Source: Streptomyces sp. V4I2
GTDB lineage: Bacteria > Actinomycetota > Actinomycetes > Streptomycetales > Streptomycetaceae
NCBI RefSeq assembly: GCF_030817655.1
Contig: NZ_JAUSZM010000003.1
Coordinates: forward strand, 4,030,001-4,094,000
Length of the DNA: 64,000 nucleotides
Reading direction: 5' to 3'
Every line of letters starts with the position of its first letter. The first letter of the stretch is position 1. The notes under the pieces are model-generated. The model ran no database searches and had not been told where the DNA came from. It saw only the letters and a list, made by a program, of their open reading frames with translations. The position numbers and the translations under genes are program-made. Positions 52,206 through 60,559 of this stretch are shown here, piece after piece.

Positions 52206-53540
52206 ATGGGCGTCACGGACCCCGCCGGGCCGGTGATGGACCGGGACGAGGTGGACCGTGCGCTGGCGCGGCTCGGCGCGGAGCACGAGGCCATCGAGAC
52301 CTCGCTGTTCGCCCTCCAGGACCACGCGGGCCGCAGACTCCTCGAAGGCGCCGAGCTCACCGGCGTCACCAAGGAGCGCTGGCAGGCGGCGGAGGCGTCG
52401 ATCAGCCTGCTGTGGGCGTACTTCGACGCCTACGCCGGCGCGCTGCGCTCCGCCCGTGGCATCCGCGCCCGCCGCCGCTGGTCCAGCCGCGAGGACCTGG
52501 TGGAGCTGACGGAGCTGCTGCGCGGCGAGTCCGTCACGGTCGCCGGATCCGCCTCGGCGACGGCCAACGCGCCGACGCTGCACGGTGGTTCGGGCAAGCT
52601 CAGCGAGCGGTTCTCGCTGGTCACGCTCGTGGACCGGATGAACGAGCTGTACGCGAGCTCACTGGACATGGTCGTCGCCGCCGACGCCGTGTGGTCGGCG
52701 CTGCCCGCCCGTATCGATTTACTGGCCGCGGAGCTCCAGCGCACCCGCCGGCTGGCGCACTCCGTCGGCGTACGCCCCGGGGAGCACCCGGCGGGCGACG
52801 ACCTGGAGCGCATCACGCGCACCCTGACGAACCTGCGCGAGCAGGTGGTGTCCGACCCGCTGGCGTTCTGGGTCCCGACGCCGGGGAGTTCGGCACCCGG
52901 CGGCGGCAAGCCCGACACCACGGTGTACGACCGTGAGGCGCGCGCCCTGGAGGACGTGCGCCGGGAGATCGACGCCGTGCTGACGGTCCGGCAGGACGCG
53001 GAGGCCCGGCTGGTGAAGCTGCGGGACGTGCTGTCCCGCGCGGACCGCACCCTCGCCGAGGCACGCATCGCGCGCGGCGAGGTCCTCGCGAAGATCGCGG
53101 CCACGGAGGTGCCGGTGGTCAGCGGCCCGCCGACCGTGCTGCAGGAGCAGCTGGCGACGGCCGCCGAGTACCGCAGACACGCCCAGTGGCACCGCCTCTC
53201 CCCGCTCCTGGAGTCCCTGGAGCAGAAGGCGGAGGACGAACTGCTGCGCGCCCGCGAGTCGTTGACCGCGGTCACCCAGCCCCTGGCGGTCCGCGCGGAG
53301 CTGCGCGGCCGCCTCGACGCGTACAAGGCGAAGGTCTCCCGGCACGGCCTCGCGGAGGACCCGTTCCTGGTGGAGCGTTACGACGCGGCGCGGCGGATGC
53401 TGTGGAGCGCACCCTGCGACCTGCGCGTCGCCGAACAGGCCGTGCTGCGCTACCAGCACGCGGCCGCCGAACTGCTCGCCGCCCCTCGGGTGCCGGAGCA
53501 GCAGGGCGGGCCCGAGGACCGTAGGGGGCCCGGAGCATGA
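52206..53540 (+). CDS. Long helical (coiled-coil) protein with a TTA codon
   Basis: 444 residues, soluble, mostly predicted helical from its heptad-like Leu/Ala/Glu/Arg pattern (for example EARALEDVRREIDAVLTVRQ, DAEARLVKLRDVLSRADRTL). No signal peptide, transmembrane segment or enzymatic motif is visible. It lies between the GlnH-like gene and the PknG-type kinase gene, so it is probably an adaptor or scaffold in that pathway. Codon 172 is TTA (in ARID-L-LAAE), a bldA-dependent leucine codon and the only one in the locus. AGAGGTG is the ribosome site. The 67 bases upstream carry short CATCAACAC-type repeats. Family not recognised. Confidence 0.72.
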   Translation: MGVTDPAGPVMDRDEVDRALARLGAEHEAIETSLFALQDHAGRRLLEGAELTGVTKERWQAAEASISLLWAYFDAYAGALRSARGIRARRRWSSREDLVELTELLRGESVTVAGSASATANAPTLHGGSGKLSERFSLVTLVDRMNELYASSLDMVVAADAVWSALPARIDLLAAELQRTRRLAHSVGVRPGEHPAGDDLERITRTLTNLREQVVSDPLAFWVPTPGSSAPGGGKPDTTVYDREARALEDVRREIDAVLTVRQDAEARLVKLRDVLSRADRTLAEARIARGEVLAKIAATEVPVVSGPPTVLQEQLATAAEYRRHAQWHRLSPLLESLEQKAEDELLRARESLTAVTQPLAVRAELRGRLDAYKAKVSRHGLAEDPFLVERYDAARRMLWSAPCDLRVAEQAVLRYQHAAAELLAAPRVPEQQGGPEDRRGPGA

Positions 53541-53565
53541 GCGACAGAAGGGGGACTGCGTCGTC

Positions 53566-56142
53566 ATGAGTCAGGCACAACAGCCCTGCCAGCGGCCCGG
53601 CTGCGAGGGGGCGTACGAGGACGTGGGCGGCGGCGAGCTGTACTGCGACACGTGCGGTCTCGCCCCGGTCGTCTCCACGACCGGCATGGTCGGCTCACCG
53701 CCCACCGGGATCACGGCCGGCGGCCGCGGCTCCCGGAGTTCGTCCGGCAGCGCCGGTTCGCGCGCCAGCAGCCGCAGCAGTTCGCGTACGTCGTCGCAGT
53801 CGTCGAAGTCGCGGCGCTCGGTGTCGGGACGGCTGTCGCGCTCGGTGTCGGGCCGGTCCACGGGCCGCTCGCTCTCGGTGCGCAGCTCCGGCGCGGGCGC
53901 CGGGTCGTCCTCCCGGGGCCGGCTGGGCGCGGGCCTGGTCGAGGTGCCGGGCGTGCCGCGTCCGGACCCGCGCGCGATGGTCCTGGAGAACCCGGAGGTG
54001 CCGGAGCGCAAGCGGTTCTGCTCGCGCTCCGACTGCGGGGCGCCGGTGGGGCGTTCGCGCGGCGAGCTGCCGGGGCGCACGGAGGGGTTCTGCACGAAGT
54101 GCGGCCACCCGTACTCCTTCGTCCCGAAGCTGAAGTCCGGCGACGTCGTGCACGGCCAGTACGAGGTCGCGGGCTGTCTGGCGCACGGCGGCCTGGGCTG
54201 GGTCTATCTCGCCGTGGACCGCGCGGTGTCGGACCGCTGGGTGGTGCTCAAGGGCCTGCTCGACACCGGCGACCAGGACGCGATGGAGGCCGCGATCTCC
54301 GAGCGGCGGTTCCTCGCGGAGATCGAGCACGCCAACATCGTGCGGATCTACAACTTCGTCGAGCACCTCGACCAGCGGACGGGTTCGCTGGACGGGTACA
54401 TCGTCATGGAGTACGTCGGCGGCAAGTCCCTCAAGGAGATCGCCAACGGCCGCCGCGGCCCGCAGGGCAAGCGGGACCCGCTGCCGGTGGAGCAGGCGTG
54501 CGCGTACGGCATCGAGGCGCTCGAGGCCCTCGGGCATCTGCACAGCCGCAACCTGCTGTACTGCGACTTCAAGGTCGACAACGCGATCCAGACCGAGGAC
54601 CAGCTCAAGCTGATCGACATGGGCGCGGTGCGCAGGATGGACGACGACGAGTCGGCCATCTACGGCACGGTGGGCTACCAGGCGCCCGAGGTCGCCGAGG
54701 TCGGCCCGTCGGTCGCCTCCGACCTGTACACGGTCGCCCGCACCCTCGCCGTCCTCGCCTTCGACTTCCAGGGCTACACGAACGTCTTCGTGGACTCCCT
54801 GCCCGACCCCGACAACATCGAGGTCTTCCGCCAGTACGAGTCGTTCTACCGGCTGCTGGTCCGCGCCACCGACCCGGACCCGGCCCGCCGGTTCGCGTCC
54901 GCCCAGGAGATGGCGGAGCAGCTGACGGGCGTGCTGCGGGAGGTCGTGTCGCTCCAGTCGGGGCGTGCCCGCCCTGCGCTGTCGACGCTGTTCGGGCCCG
55001 AAGTGCGGGTCACCGACACGGTGTTGTTCCCGAAGCTGGACGGAGAGGTGTCGAGGCTGGGGGCGCGGACGGTGCCCGTCCGGCGGCGTTCCCCGGCCGG
55101 TTCCCTCCTGCCCGCCGCGGCCCCTGCTCTTCCGGCCGGCGACGGAGCCGTCACCAACGCGGTCGGCACCAACGCGGCCGCCACCGCTCCCGGCCTGGTC
55201 AAGCCCGCCGACGCCGCCGTCGCCGCGCTCGCCCTGCCGGTGCCGCACGTGGACGCGTCCGATCCCAACGCCGGGTTCCTCGCCGGTCTGATGGCCACCG
55301 CGTCCGCCGAGCTGCTGGGGGCGATCGCCGCCGCGCCGACCCCGTCGACCGAGACGCGGCTGCGGCAGATCCGGGCCTGGCTGGAGAACGGCGACACGGA
55401 CACCGCCCACCAGGCCCTGCTGAAGCTGGAGGAGGAGCGGCCCGACGACTGGCGGGTCGTCTGGTACCGGGGTGTCGCGGCGCTCGTCACCGGCGACCAC
55501 GAGGCCGCCGCGCTCGGCTTCGACGCGATCTACGACGCCTTCCCCGGCGAGATCGCCCCCAAGCTGGCCCTCGGCCTGTGCGCGGAGGTTCTCGGGCAGC
55601 TCGACAACGCCGCCGAGTACTACCGCCTCGTCTGGTCGACCGACCCCAGCTATGTCAGCGCCGCGTTCGGCCTGGCCCGCGTCCAGCTCGCCACCGGCGA
55701 CCGGCGGGGCGCCGTACGGACGCTGGAGTCGGTGCCGGAGTCGTCCATCCACTACACGGCCGCGCGCGTGGCGGCCGTCCGGGCGCGGCTGCGGCAGCGC
55801 ACGGCGGTGGCCGGCGACGTACCCTTCCTGGACGATCTGACGGCGGCCGCCGGCCAGGTCGAGGCCCTGGAGGCGTACGGTCTGGACCCGGCCCGGCGTG
55901 AGCAGTTGTCCGCGGAAGTCCTCGGCAGCGCGCTGGACTGGATACTCTCCGGTGGCCAGGGTTCCGCGCCTCCGTCGGCCGCCGGGGGGCGGGTGCTGCT
56001 CGGCAGCGGCCTGGACGAGCGGGGCCTGCGCTTCGGACTGGAGCGTTCGTACCGCACGCTGGCCCGGCTGGCGTCGGGCGGCGAAGAGAGGATCGACCTG
56101 GTGGAACGTGCCAACCGTTACCGCCCCCGGACATGGGTGTAG
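53566..56142 (+). CDS. pknG: PknG-type Ser/Thr protein kinase with extra zinc ribbon
   Basis: 858 residues, soluble. Domain order: N-terminal zinc ribbon (Cys8, Cys13, Cys27, Cys30), a Ser/Arg-rich linker (55-120), the PknG rubredoxin-like metal site (Cys152, Cys157, Cys176, Cys179), kinase domain (about 197-470) and a TPR domain to the end. Kinase residues: Gly-rich AHGGLGWVY, Lys229 in VVLKG, catalytic YCDFKVDN (Asp334, Lys336, Asn339) and DMG at 351, all as in PknG, which has no Arg before Asp. In mycobacteria PknG phosphorylates the FHA protein GarA to control glutamate metabolism. This one is about 100 residues longer, with the extra ribbon and linker. AAGGGGGA precedes the ATG. Confidence 0.9.
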   Translation: MSQAQQPCQRPGCEGAYEDVGGGELYCDTCGLAPVVSTTGMVGSPPTGITAGGRGSRSSSGSAGSRASSRSSSRTSSQSSKSRRSVSGRLSRSVSGRSTGRSLSVRSSGAGAGSSSRGRLGAGLVEVPGVPRPDPRAMVLENPEVPERKRFCSRSDCGAPVGRSRGELPGRTEGFCTKCGHPYSFVPKLKSGDVVHGQYEVAGCLAHGGLGWVYLAVDRAVSDRWVVLKGLLDTGDQDAMEAAISERRFLAEIEHANIVRIYNFVEHLDQRTGSLDGYIVMEYVGGKSLKEIANGRRGPQGKRDPLPVEQACAYGIEALEALGHLHSRNLLYCDFKVDNAIQTEDQLKLIDMGAVRRMDDDESAIYGTVGYQAPEVAEVGPSVASDLYTVARTLAVLAFDFQGYTNVFVDSLPDPDNIEVFRQYESFYRLLVRATDPDPARRFASAQEMAEQLTGVLREVVSLQSGRARPALSTLFGPEVRVTDTVLFPKLDGEVSRLGARTVPVRRRSPAGSLLPAAAPALPAGDGAVTNAVGTNAAATAPGLVKPADAAVAALALPVPHVDASDPNAGFLAGLMATASAELLGAIAAAPTPSTETRLRQIRAWLENGDTDTAHQALLKLEEERPDDWRVVWYRGVAALVTGDHEAAALGFDAIYDAFPGEIAPKLALGLCAEVLGQLDNAAEYYRLVWSTDPSYVSAAFGLARVQLATGDRRGAVRTLESVPESSIHYTAARVAAVRARLRQRTAVAGDVPFLDDLTAAAGQVEALEAYGLDPARREQLSAEVLGSALDWILSGGQGSAPPSAAGGRVLLGSGLDERGLRFGLERSYRTLARLASGGEERIDLVERANRYRPRTWV

Positions 56143-56145
56143 TTG

Positions 56146-57444
56146 ATGTCGCAGATGCCCCAGCAGACCGCCCTGTCGAGGTGTCCGAGCTGCGAGGAAC
56201 CCCTCGAGTCGGGTGACCGTTTCTGCGGTGCGTGCGGATACGACCTGTCCGCCGTACCCGCGCCGCCGGGCGACCACCCGACGATCGCCATGAACGGCGG
56301 CGTGCCGCTCCCGCCGGACGGCACGCCCGGCATGCCACCGGCCGCACCGCAGCAGCCCCAGCCGCAGCCCCAGCCGCCGTACGCGGGCTCACCGCAGCCG
56401 CCGTTCACGGGCTCACCGGTGTCCCCCGCCTCGGGCGTACGGTTCGACCGGTCGCCGGAGCCCGACGAGTACCCCCTCCAGGCCCCCGATCCGCGCGTGG
56501 CCACCGACGTCCCGACCCCGCCCGACGGCATCAAGGTGTGCGTGGCCTGCCGGGCCGGCCGGGTCGACAGCGACGGCTACTGCGAGAACTGCGGGCACGC
56601 CCAGCCACGGGAGCGCGACCACATGGAGCAGGACATCGGCCCGGTGGCCGCCGTGAGTGACCGCGGTCTGCGGCACCACCGCAACGAGGACGCGTTCGGC
56701 CTCGGCTGCGCCGCGCTGCCCGACGGCTCGGCCGCGGTCGTGGCGATCGTCTGCGACGGCGTGTCCTCGGCGACCCGCCCCGACGACGCCTCGCTGGCCG
56801 CCTCCCGCGCGGCGAGCGAGTCGCTGCTCGCCGCGCTCCCCCACGGCACGCACCCGCAGCAGGCGATGCACGAGGCGATCGTCGCCGCCTCGCACGCGGT
56901 CAACGCGCTGGCCGAGGAGCCCGCCACGGCCCGCGAGCACGCCCCGCACCAGAACGCCCCCGCCTGCACCCTCGTCGGCGCGGTGGTGACGTCCGGGCTG
57001 CTGGTCGTCGGCTGGGTCGGCGACAGCCGCGCCTACTGGGTCCCGGTGGACCGCAGCACTCCCCCGGCCCGGCTCACCGAGGACGACTCGTGGGCCGCGC
57101 AGATGGTCGCCGCGGGCCTGATGAACGAGGCGGAGGCGTACGCCGACGAGCGGGCCCACGCGATCACCGGCTGGCTCGGCGCGGACGCCTACGAACTGGA
57201 GCCGCACACCGCTTCCTTCAAGCCGGACCGGCCTGGTGTGGTGGTGGTGTGCACCGACGGCCTGTGGAACTACGCGGAGGCGGCCGAGGAGATGGCCGAG
57301 GTCCTGCCGCCGGACGCCTCGGTGCGCCCCCTGCACAGCGCCCGCGTCCTGGTCGGTCACGCCCTGGACGGCGGGGGCCACGACAACGTAACAGTGGCGG
57401 TCGTGCCGTTCCCGGCCCCGCCGCAGGGGGCAGGATCGGCCTGA
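56146..57444 (+). CDS. PP2C-type protein phosphatase with two zinc ribbons
   Basis: 432 residues, soluble. Two zinc ribbons: Cys13, Cys16, Cys27, Cys30, and after a Pro/Gln-rich linker Cys132, Cys135, Cys146, Cys149. A PP2C domain follows (about 165-425) with DRGLRHHRNEDAFG, IVCDGVSS (Asp204), GWVGDSRAYW, LTEDDSW, VVVCTDGLWNY and GGHDNVTVAVV, covering the metal-binding Asp residues. It begins three bases after the PknG stop and is probably co-translated; no separate ribosome site is clear. Likely reverses the kinase's phosphorylation. Confidence 0.9.
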   Translation: MSQMPQQTALSRCPSCEEPLESGDRFCGACGYDLSAVPAPPGDHPTIAMNGGVPLPPDGTPGMPPAAPQQPQPQPQPPYAGSPQPPFTGSPVSPASGVRFDRSPEPDEYPLQAPDPRVATDVPTPPDGIKVCVACRAGRVDSDGYCENCGHAQPRERDHMEQDIGPVAAVSDRGLRHHRNEDAFGLGCAALPDGSAAVVAIVCDGVSSATRPDDASLAASRAASESLLAALPHGTHPQQAMHEAIVAASHAVNALAEEPATAREHAPHQNAPACTLVGAVVTSGLLVVGWVGDSRAYWVPVDRSTPPARLTEDDSWAAQMVAAGLMNEAEAYADERAHAITGWLGADAYELEPHTASFKPDRPGVVVVCTDGLWNYAEAAEEMAEVLPPDASVRPLHSARVLVGHALDGGGHDNVTVAVVPFPAPPQGAGSA

Positions 57445-57466
57445 GGGGCGCACACGGGGAAGTCTC

Positions 57467-57520
57467 GACGGACCGGAGGGGACCGGTCCGTCCACAGTCG
57501 CCGCCCCGCCCGAGGCGGGG
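57467..57520 (+). promoter_or_regulatory. Tandem hairpins between phosphatase and VWA genes
   Basis: GACGGACCGG/CCGGTCCGTC (57467-57476 and 57483-57492) and CCCCGCC-CGA-GGCGGGG (57504-57520). They could be a partial terminator separating the locus into two expression levels. Confidence 0.5.
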
Positions 57521-57544
57521 AGTTCGAGGGGGATTTGAGTAGGT

Positions 57545-58894
57545 ATGGCCAATTTCTCGAAGTCCAGCGTGCCGCAGTTCTCGGTGGACGTGTACCAGAA
57601 CGAGTTCCTGCCGGAGGGCGGCCGCGAGGTCAACGCGATCGTCACGGTGACCGCGACCGGCGGCGGCACGATCGGAAGCGCGGTCGCGTCGCCCCACCTC
57701 TACTCGGCCGGTCAGGGCCCGTCCGCAGCCGTGGCGATCATGGTCGACTGTTCGGGCTCGATGGACTACCCGCCGACCAAGATGCGCAACGCGCGGGACG
57801 CCACGGCCGCCGCCATCGACACCCTGCGCGACGGCGTGCACTTCGCGGTGATCGGCGGCACGCACGTGGCCAAGGAGGTCTACCCGGGAAACGGCCGGCT
57901 CGCGGTCGCCGACGCCACCACCCGTGACCAGGCCAAACAGGCCCTGCGCAAGCTCAGCGCGGGCGGCGGTACGGCCATCGGCACCTGGCTGCGGCTCGCC
58001 GACCGGCTGCTGTCCTCCGCGGACGTGGCCATCCGCCACGGCATCCTGCTCACCGACGGCCGCAACGAACACGAGTCGCACGAGGACCTGAAGGCCTCCC
58101 TGGACGCCTGCGCCGGGCGCTTCACCTGTGACGCGCGCGGCGTGGGCACCGACTGGGAAGTGAAAGAAGTCACAGGAATCGCCTCCGCACTGCTCGGCAC
58201 CGCCGACATCGTCGCCGACCCGGCGGGCCTGGCCGCCGACTTCACGCAGATGATGGAGACGGCGATGGGCAAGGAGGTCGCGGACGTCGCCCTGCGGCTG
58301 TGGACGCCGGTGGGCACCACGGTGAAGTTCGTCAAGCAGGTCGCGCCCACCGTCGAGCAACTGACCGACCGCCGCACCGAGTCCGGCCCGCGAGCGGGGG
58401 ACTACCCCACCGGCTCCTGGGGAGACGAGTCCCGTGACTACCACGTCTGCGTCGAGGTCCCGGTCGCGAACATCGGCCAGGAGATGCTGGCCGCCCGGAT
58501 CTCCCTGGTCGTCCCGCAGCCCGACGGCAGCACGCAGGCACTGGCCGGCGCGCAGGGTCTCGTACGGGCCGTGTGGACCGACGACATGGTCGCCTCCACG
58601 TCGATCAACCCTCAGGTCGCCCACTACACGGGCCAGGCAGAACTGGCACAAGCCATCCAACAAGGGCTCGATCTGCGCAAATCGGGAGACTTCGACGGAG
58701 CAACGGCCAAACTGGGCAGGGCCGTTCAGCTCGCGAGTGCCTCCGGGAACGCGGATACTGCGAAACTGCTTGCGAAGGTGGTCGACGTCGTCGATGCGGC
58801 GACAGGTACTGTGCGACTGAAGGCGAAGGTCGCGGAGGCCGACGAGATGACTCTCGAGACCCGGTCGACAAAGACTGTTCGTGTAAAGAAGTGA
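57545..58894 (+). CDS. von Willebrand factor A domain protein
   Basis: 449 residues, soluble. The VWA domain (about 60-240) has a complete metal-ion-dependent adhesion site: DCSGSM (Asp68, Ser70, Ser72), Thr143 in GGGTAIG and Asp171 in LLTDGRN. A beta-rich segment before it (QFSVDVYQNEFLPEGGREVN) and after it precedes a helical C-terminus. Such proteins bind protein partners through a Mg ion. Together with a PP2C phosphatase and a kinase it recalls the TerY-P type triad described for tellurite-resistance-linked systems, though it is longer than TerY. GAGGGGGA lies 12 bases before the ATG. Confidence 0.87.
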   Translation: MANFSKSSVPQFSVDVYQNEFLPEGGREVNAIVTVTATGGGTIGSAVASPHLYSAGQGPSAAVAIMVDCSGSMDYPPTKMRNARDATAAAIDTLRDGVHFAVIGGTHVAKEVYPGNGRLAVADATTRDQAKQALRKLSAGGGTAIGTWLRLADRLLSSADVAIRHGILLTDGRNEHESHEDLKASLDACAGRFTCDARGVGTDWEVKEVTGIASALLGTADIVADPAGLAADFTQMMETAMGKEVADVALRLWTPVGTTVKFVKQVAPTVEQLTDRRTESGPRAGDYPTGSWGDESRDYHVCVEVPVANIGQEMLAARISLVVPQPDGSTQALAGAQGLVRAVWTDDMVASTSINPQVAHYTGQAELAQAIQQGLDLRKSGDFDGATAKLGRAVQLASASGNADTAKLLAKVVDVVDAATGTVRLKAKVAEADEMTLETRSTKTVRVKK

Positions 58895-58954
58895 CCTAGC
58901 AGGACCCTAGTAGGACCCTAGACAGGACACAGAAGGAGAGGGGGACGCGCCGAC

Positions 58955-60559
58955 ATGCCGACCTGCCCGAACGGACACCAGTCGGGTTCCGACGACTGGT
59001 GCGAGGTCTGCGGTCACCGCATGGCGGGTGCCGTGCCTCCGCCCCCTCCGCCGCCGCCCCCGGGCGGAGGCTACGGCTTCCCGCCACCGCAGGGCCCGGG
59101 CACGCAGCCCGGCCCGCCCGGCGGCCGTGCGCCCGAGCCGGAACTGTGCCCGCAGTGCCGTACGCCCCGTGAGGGCGGTGCGCCGTTCTGCGAGGAGTGC
59201 CGGTGGAACTTCCTGACCAACACGGCCACGTCGTACACCCCGGCCGCACCGCCGCAGGCGCCCGGCCCCAACCCGGCCGCGCGCTTCCAGCAGCAGCCTC
59301 CGGGGCCGTCGTACGGCGGCGGTGACGGCTACGACTACCAGGGCTCGCGCCCCTCGCAGATGAACCGCCCGGCCGAACCGATCCCGCCAGGCCCGCCGTT
59401 CGGCAACGGGCCGTCGGGGCCGGGTGGTCCCCGCCCCGGTCAGGGTCCGGGTCCGGGCCAGGGCCAGGGCCCCGGCGGTCCGGGTGCTCCCGGCGGCTAC
59501 GGCGGTCCCGGTGGTCCGGGTGCTCCCGGCGGCTACGGCGGTCCCGGTGGTCCGAACGGTCCCGGTCAGGGCCCCGGCGGTCCGGGTGGACAAGGGGGTC
59601 CCGGTGGTCCGGGCGCTCCCGGTGGCTACGGCTATCCGCAACCCGGCGGACCTGGTGGCCCGAGCGGTCCTGGTGGTCCCGGCGGTCCGGGTGCTCCCGG
59701 TGGCTACGGCTATCCGCAGCCCGGCGGTCCCGGTGGCCCGGGCGGTCCTCAGGGTCCCGGCGGTCCCGGTGGCCCCGGCGGTCCCGGGCCTTTCGGTGGC
59801 GACCCGTCGCGGCCGGTTCCGCCGCCGCCCGGCCCGACCCCGCACGGCGGTCCTGGCGGCCCCGGCGGTCCCGGTCAGGGCCCCGGCGCACCCCAGGCTC
59901 CCCAGGCGTTCCAGCAGCCCGGTCCCGGCGGCCCGCCCGGCTACCCGCAGGACCCGAACCGGCAGCAGCAGGGCGGTCCGTCCTTCGGCGGCGGTGGCGG
60001 CGACTGGGAACTCCCCCCGCCGTCCTCCACGGCACCCGGCGGCCCCGGCCAGGGCCCCGGCGGTCAGGGCCCCGGCGGCGGGTACGGCTATCCGCAGCCC
60101 GGCGCGACCCAGGCCCCGCCCGCCCCTCCCGGCCCCGGCTACCCGCAGCAGCCGTCGACCTGGTCGGCGACCATCGGCCCGGACCGTGACTACTTCATGG
60201 CGATGATGCAGCGCTCGGGGCCCGAGGCCGCGGGTCTCAACCTGCCCGCGTACTCGCCCGAGCAGCAGCGCGCCCTCACCGGCAACCAGATCACCATCGG
60301 CCGTCGCCGGCACTCCACCGGCGACACCCCCGACATCGACCTGGCGGTGCCGCCGGAGGACCCGGGCGTCTCGCACCAGCACGCGGTGCTGGTCCAGCAG
60401 CCGGACGGCTCCTGGGCGGTCGTCGACCAGAACTCGACGAACGGCACGACGGTCAACGGCTCGGAGGAGCCGATCCAGCCCTTCGTGCCGGTGCCGCTGC
60501 AGGACGGGGACCGGGTGCACGTGGGCGCCTGGACGACGATCACCATCCACCGCGGCTGA
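58955..60559 (+). CDS. FHA-domain protein with zinc ribbons and a Gly/Pro-rich linker
   Basis: 534 residues. Two N-terminal zinc ribbons (Cys4, Cys16, Cys19 with a nearby His; then Cys65, Cys68, Cys79, Cys82). A very long Gly/Pro/Gln-rich linker (about 100-400) contains GGPGAPGGYG-type units. The FHA domain is C-terminal (about 445-534): ITIGRRRHS, VSHQHAVLV and NSTNGTTVNG carry the phosphothreonine-binding Arg, Ser-His and Asn-Gly. Compared with GarA/OdhI it lacks an obvious N-terminal ETTS phosphorylation motif, so it may read out phosphorylation on partners such as the kinase or VWA protein. GAGAGGGGGA precedes the ATG. Two AGGACCCTAG direct repeats lie just upstream (58901-58920). Confidence 0.88.
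   Translation: MPTCPNGHQSGSDDWCEVCGHRMAGAVPPPPPPPPPGGGYGFPPPQGPGTQPGPPGGRAPEPELCPQCRTPREGGAPFCEECRWNFLTNTATSYTPAAPPQAPGPNPAARFQQQPPGPSYGGGDGYDYQGSRPSQMNRPAEPIPPGPPFGNGPSGPGGPRPGQGPGPGQGQGPGGPGAPGGYGGPGGPGAPGGYGGPGGPNGPGQGPGGPGGQGGPGGPGAPGGYGYPQPGGPGGPSGPGGPGGPGAPGGYGYPQPGGPGGPGGPQGPGGPGGPGGPGPFGGDPSRPVPPPPGPTPHGGPGGPGGPGQGPGAPQAPQAFQQPGPGGPPGYPQDPNRQQQGGPSFGGGGGDWELPPPSSTAPGGPGQGPGGQGPGGGYGYPQPGATQAPPAPPGPGYPQQPSTWSATIGPDRDYFMAMMQRSGPEAAGLNLPAYSPEQQRALTGNQITIGRRRHSTGDTPDIDLAVPPEDPGVSHQHAVLVQQPDGSWAVVDQNSTNGTTVNGSEEPIQPFVPVPLQDGDRVHVGAWTTITIHRG
59484..59790. repeat. Degenerate tandem repeats encoding Gly/Pro linker
   Basis: Units of GGTCCGGGTGCTCCCGGCGG-type sequence repeat imperfectly, with near-identical blocks at about 59484-59540 and two GGCTACGGCTATCCGCA blocks at about 59624 and 59702. 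Likely prone to length variation in frame. Confidence 0.75.

Noticed and set aside
53700-53960. Ser/Arg-rich stretch of PknG as a frameshift artefact
   Set aside because: The frame continues cleanly into the rubredoxin-like site and kinase domain, and codon bias is normal; treated as a real linker.
58955-60559. FHA protein as a straightforward GarA/OdhI orthologue
   Set aside because: Much longer, with zinc ribbons and no visible N-terminal ETTS phosphorylation motif; kept as an FHA protein of uncertain output.
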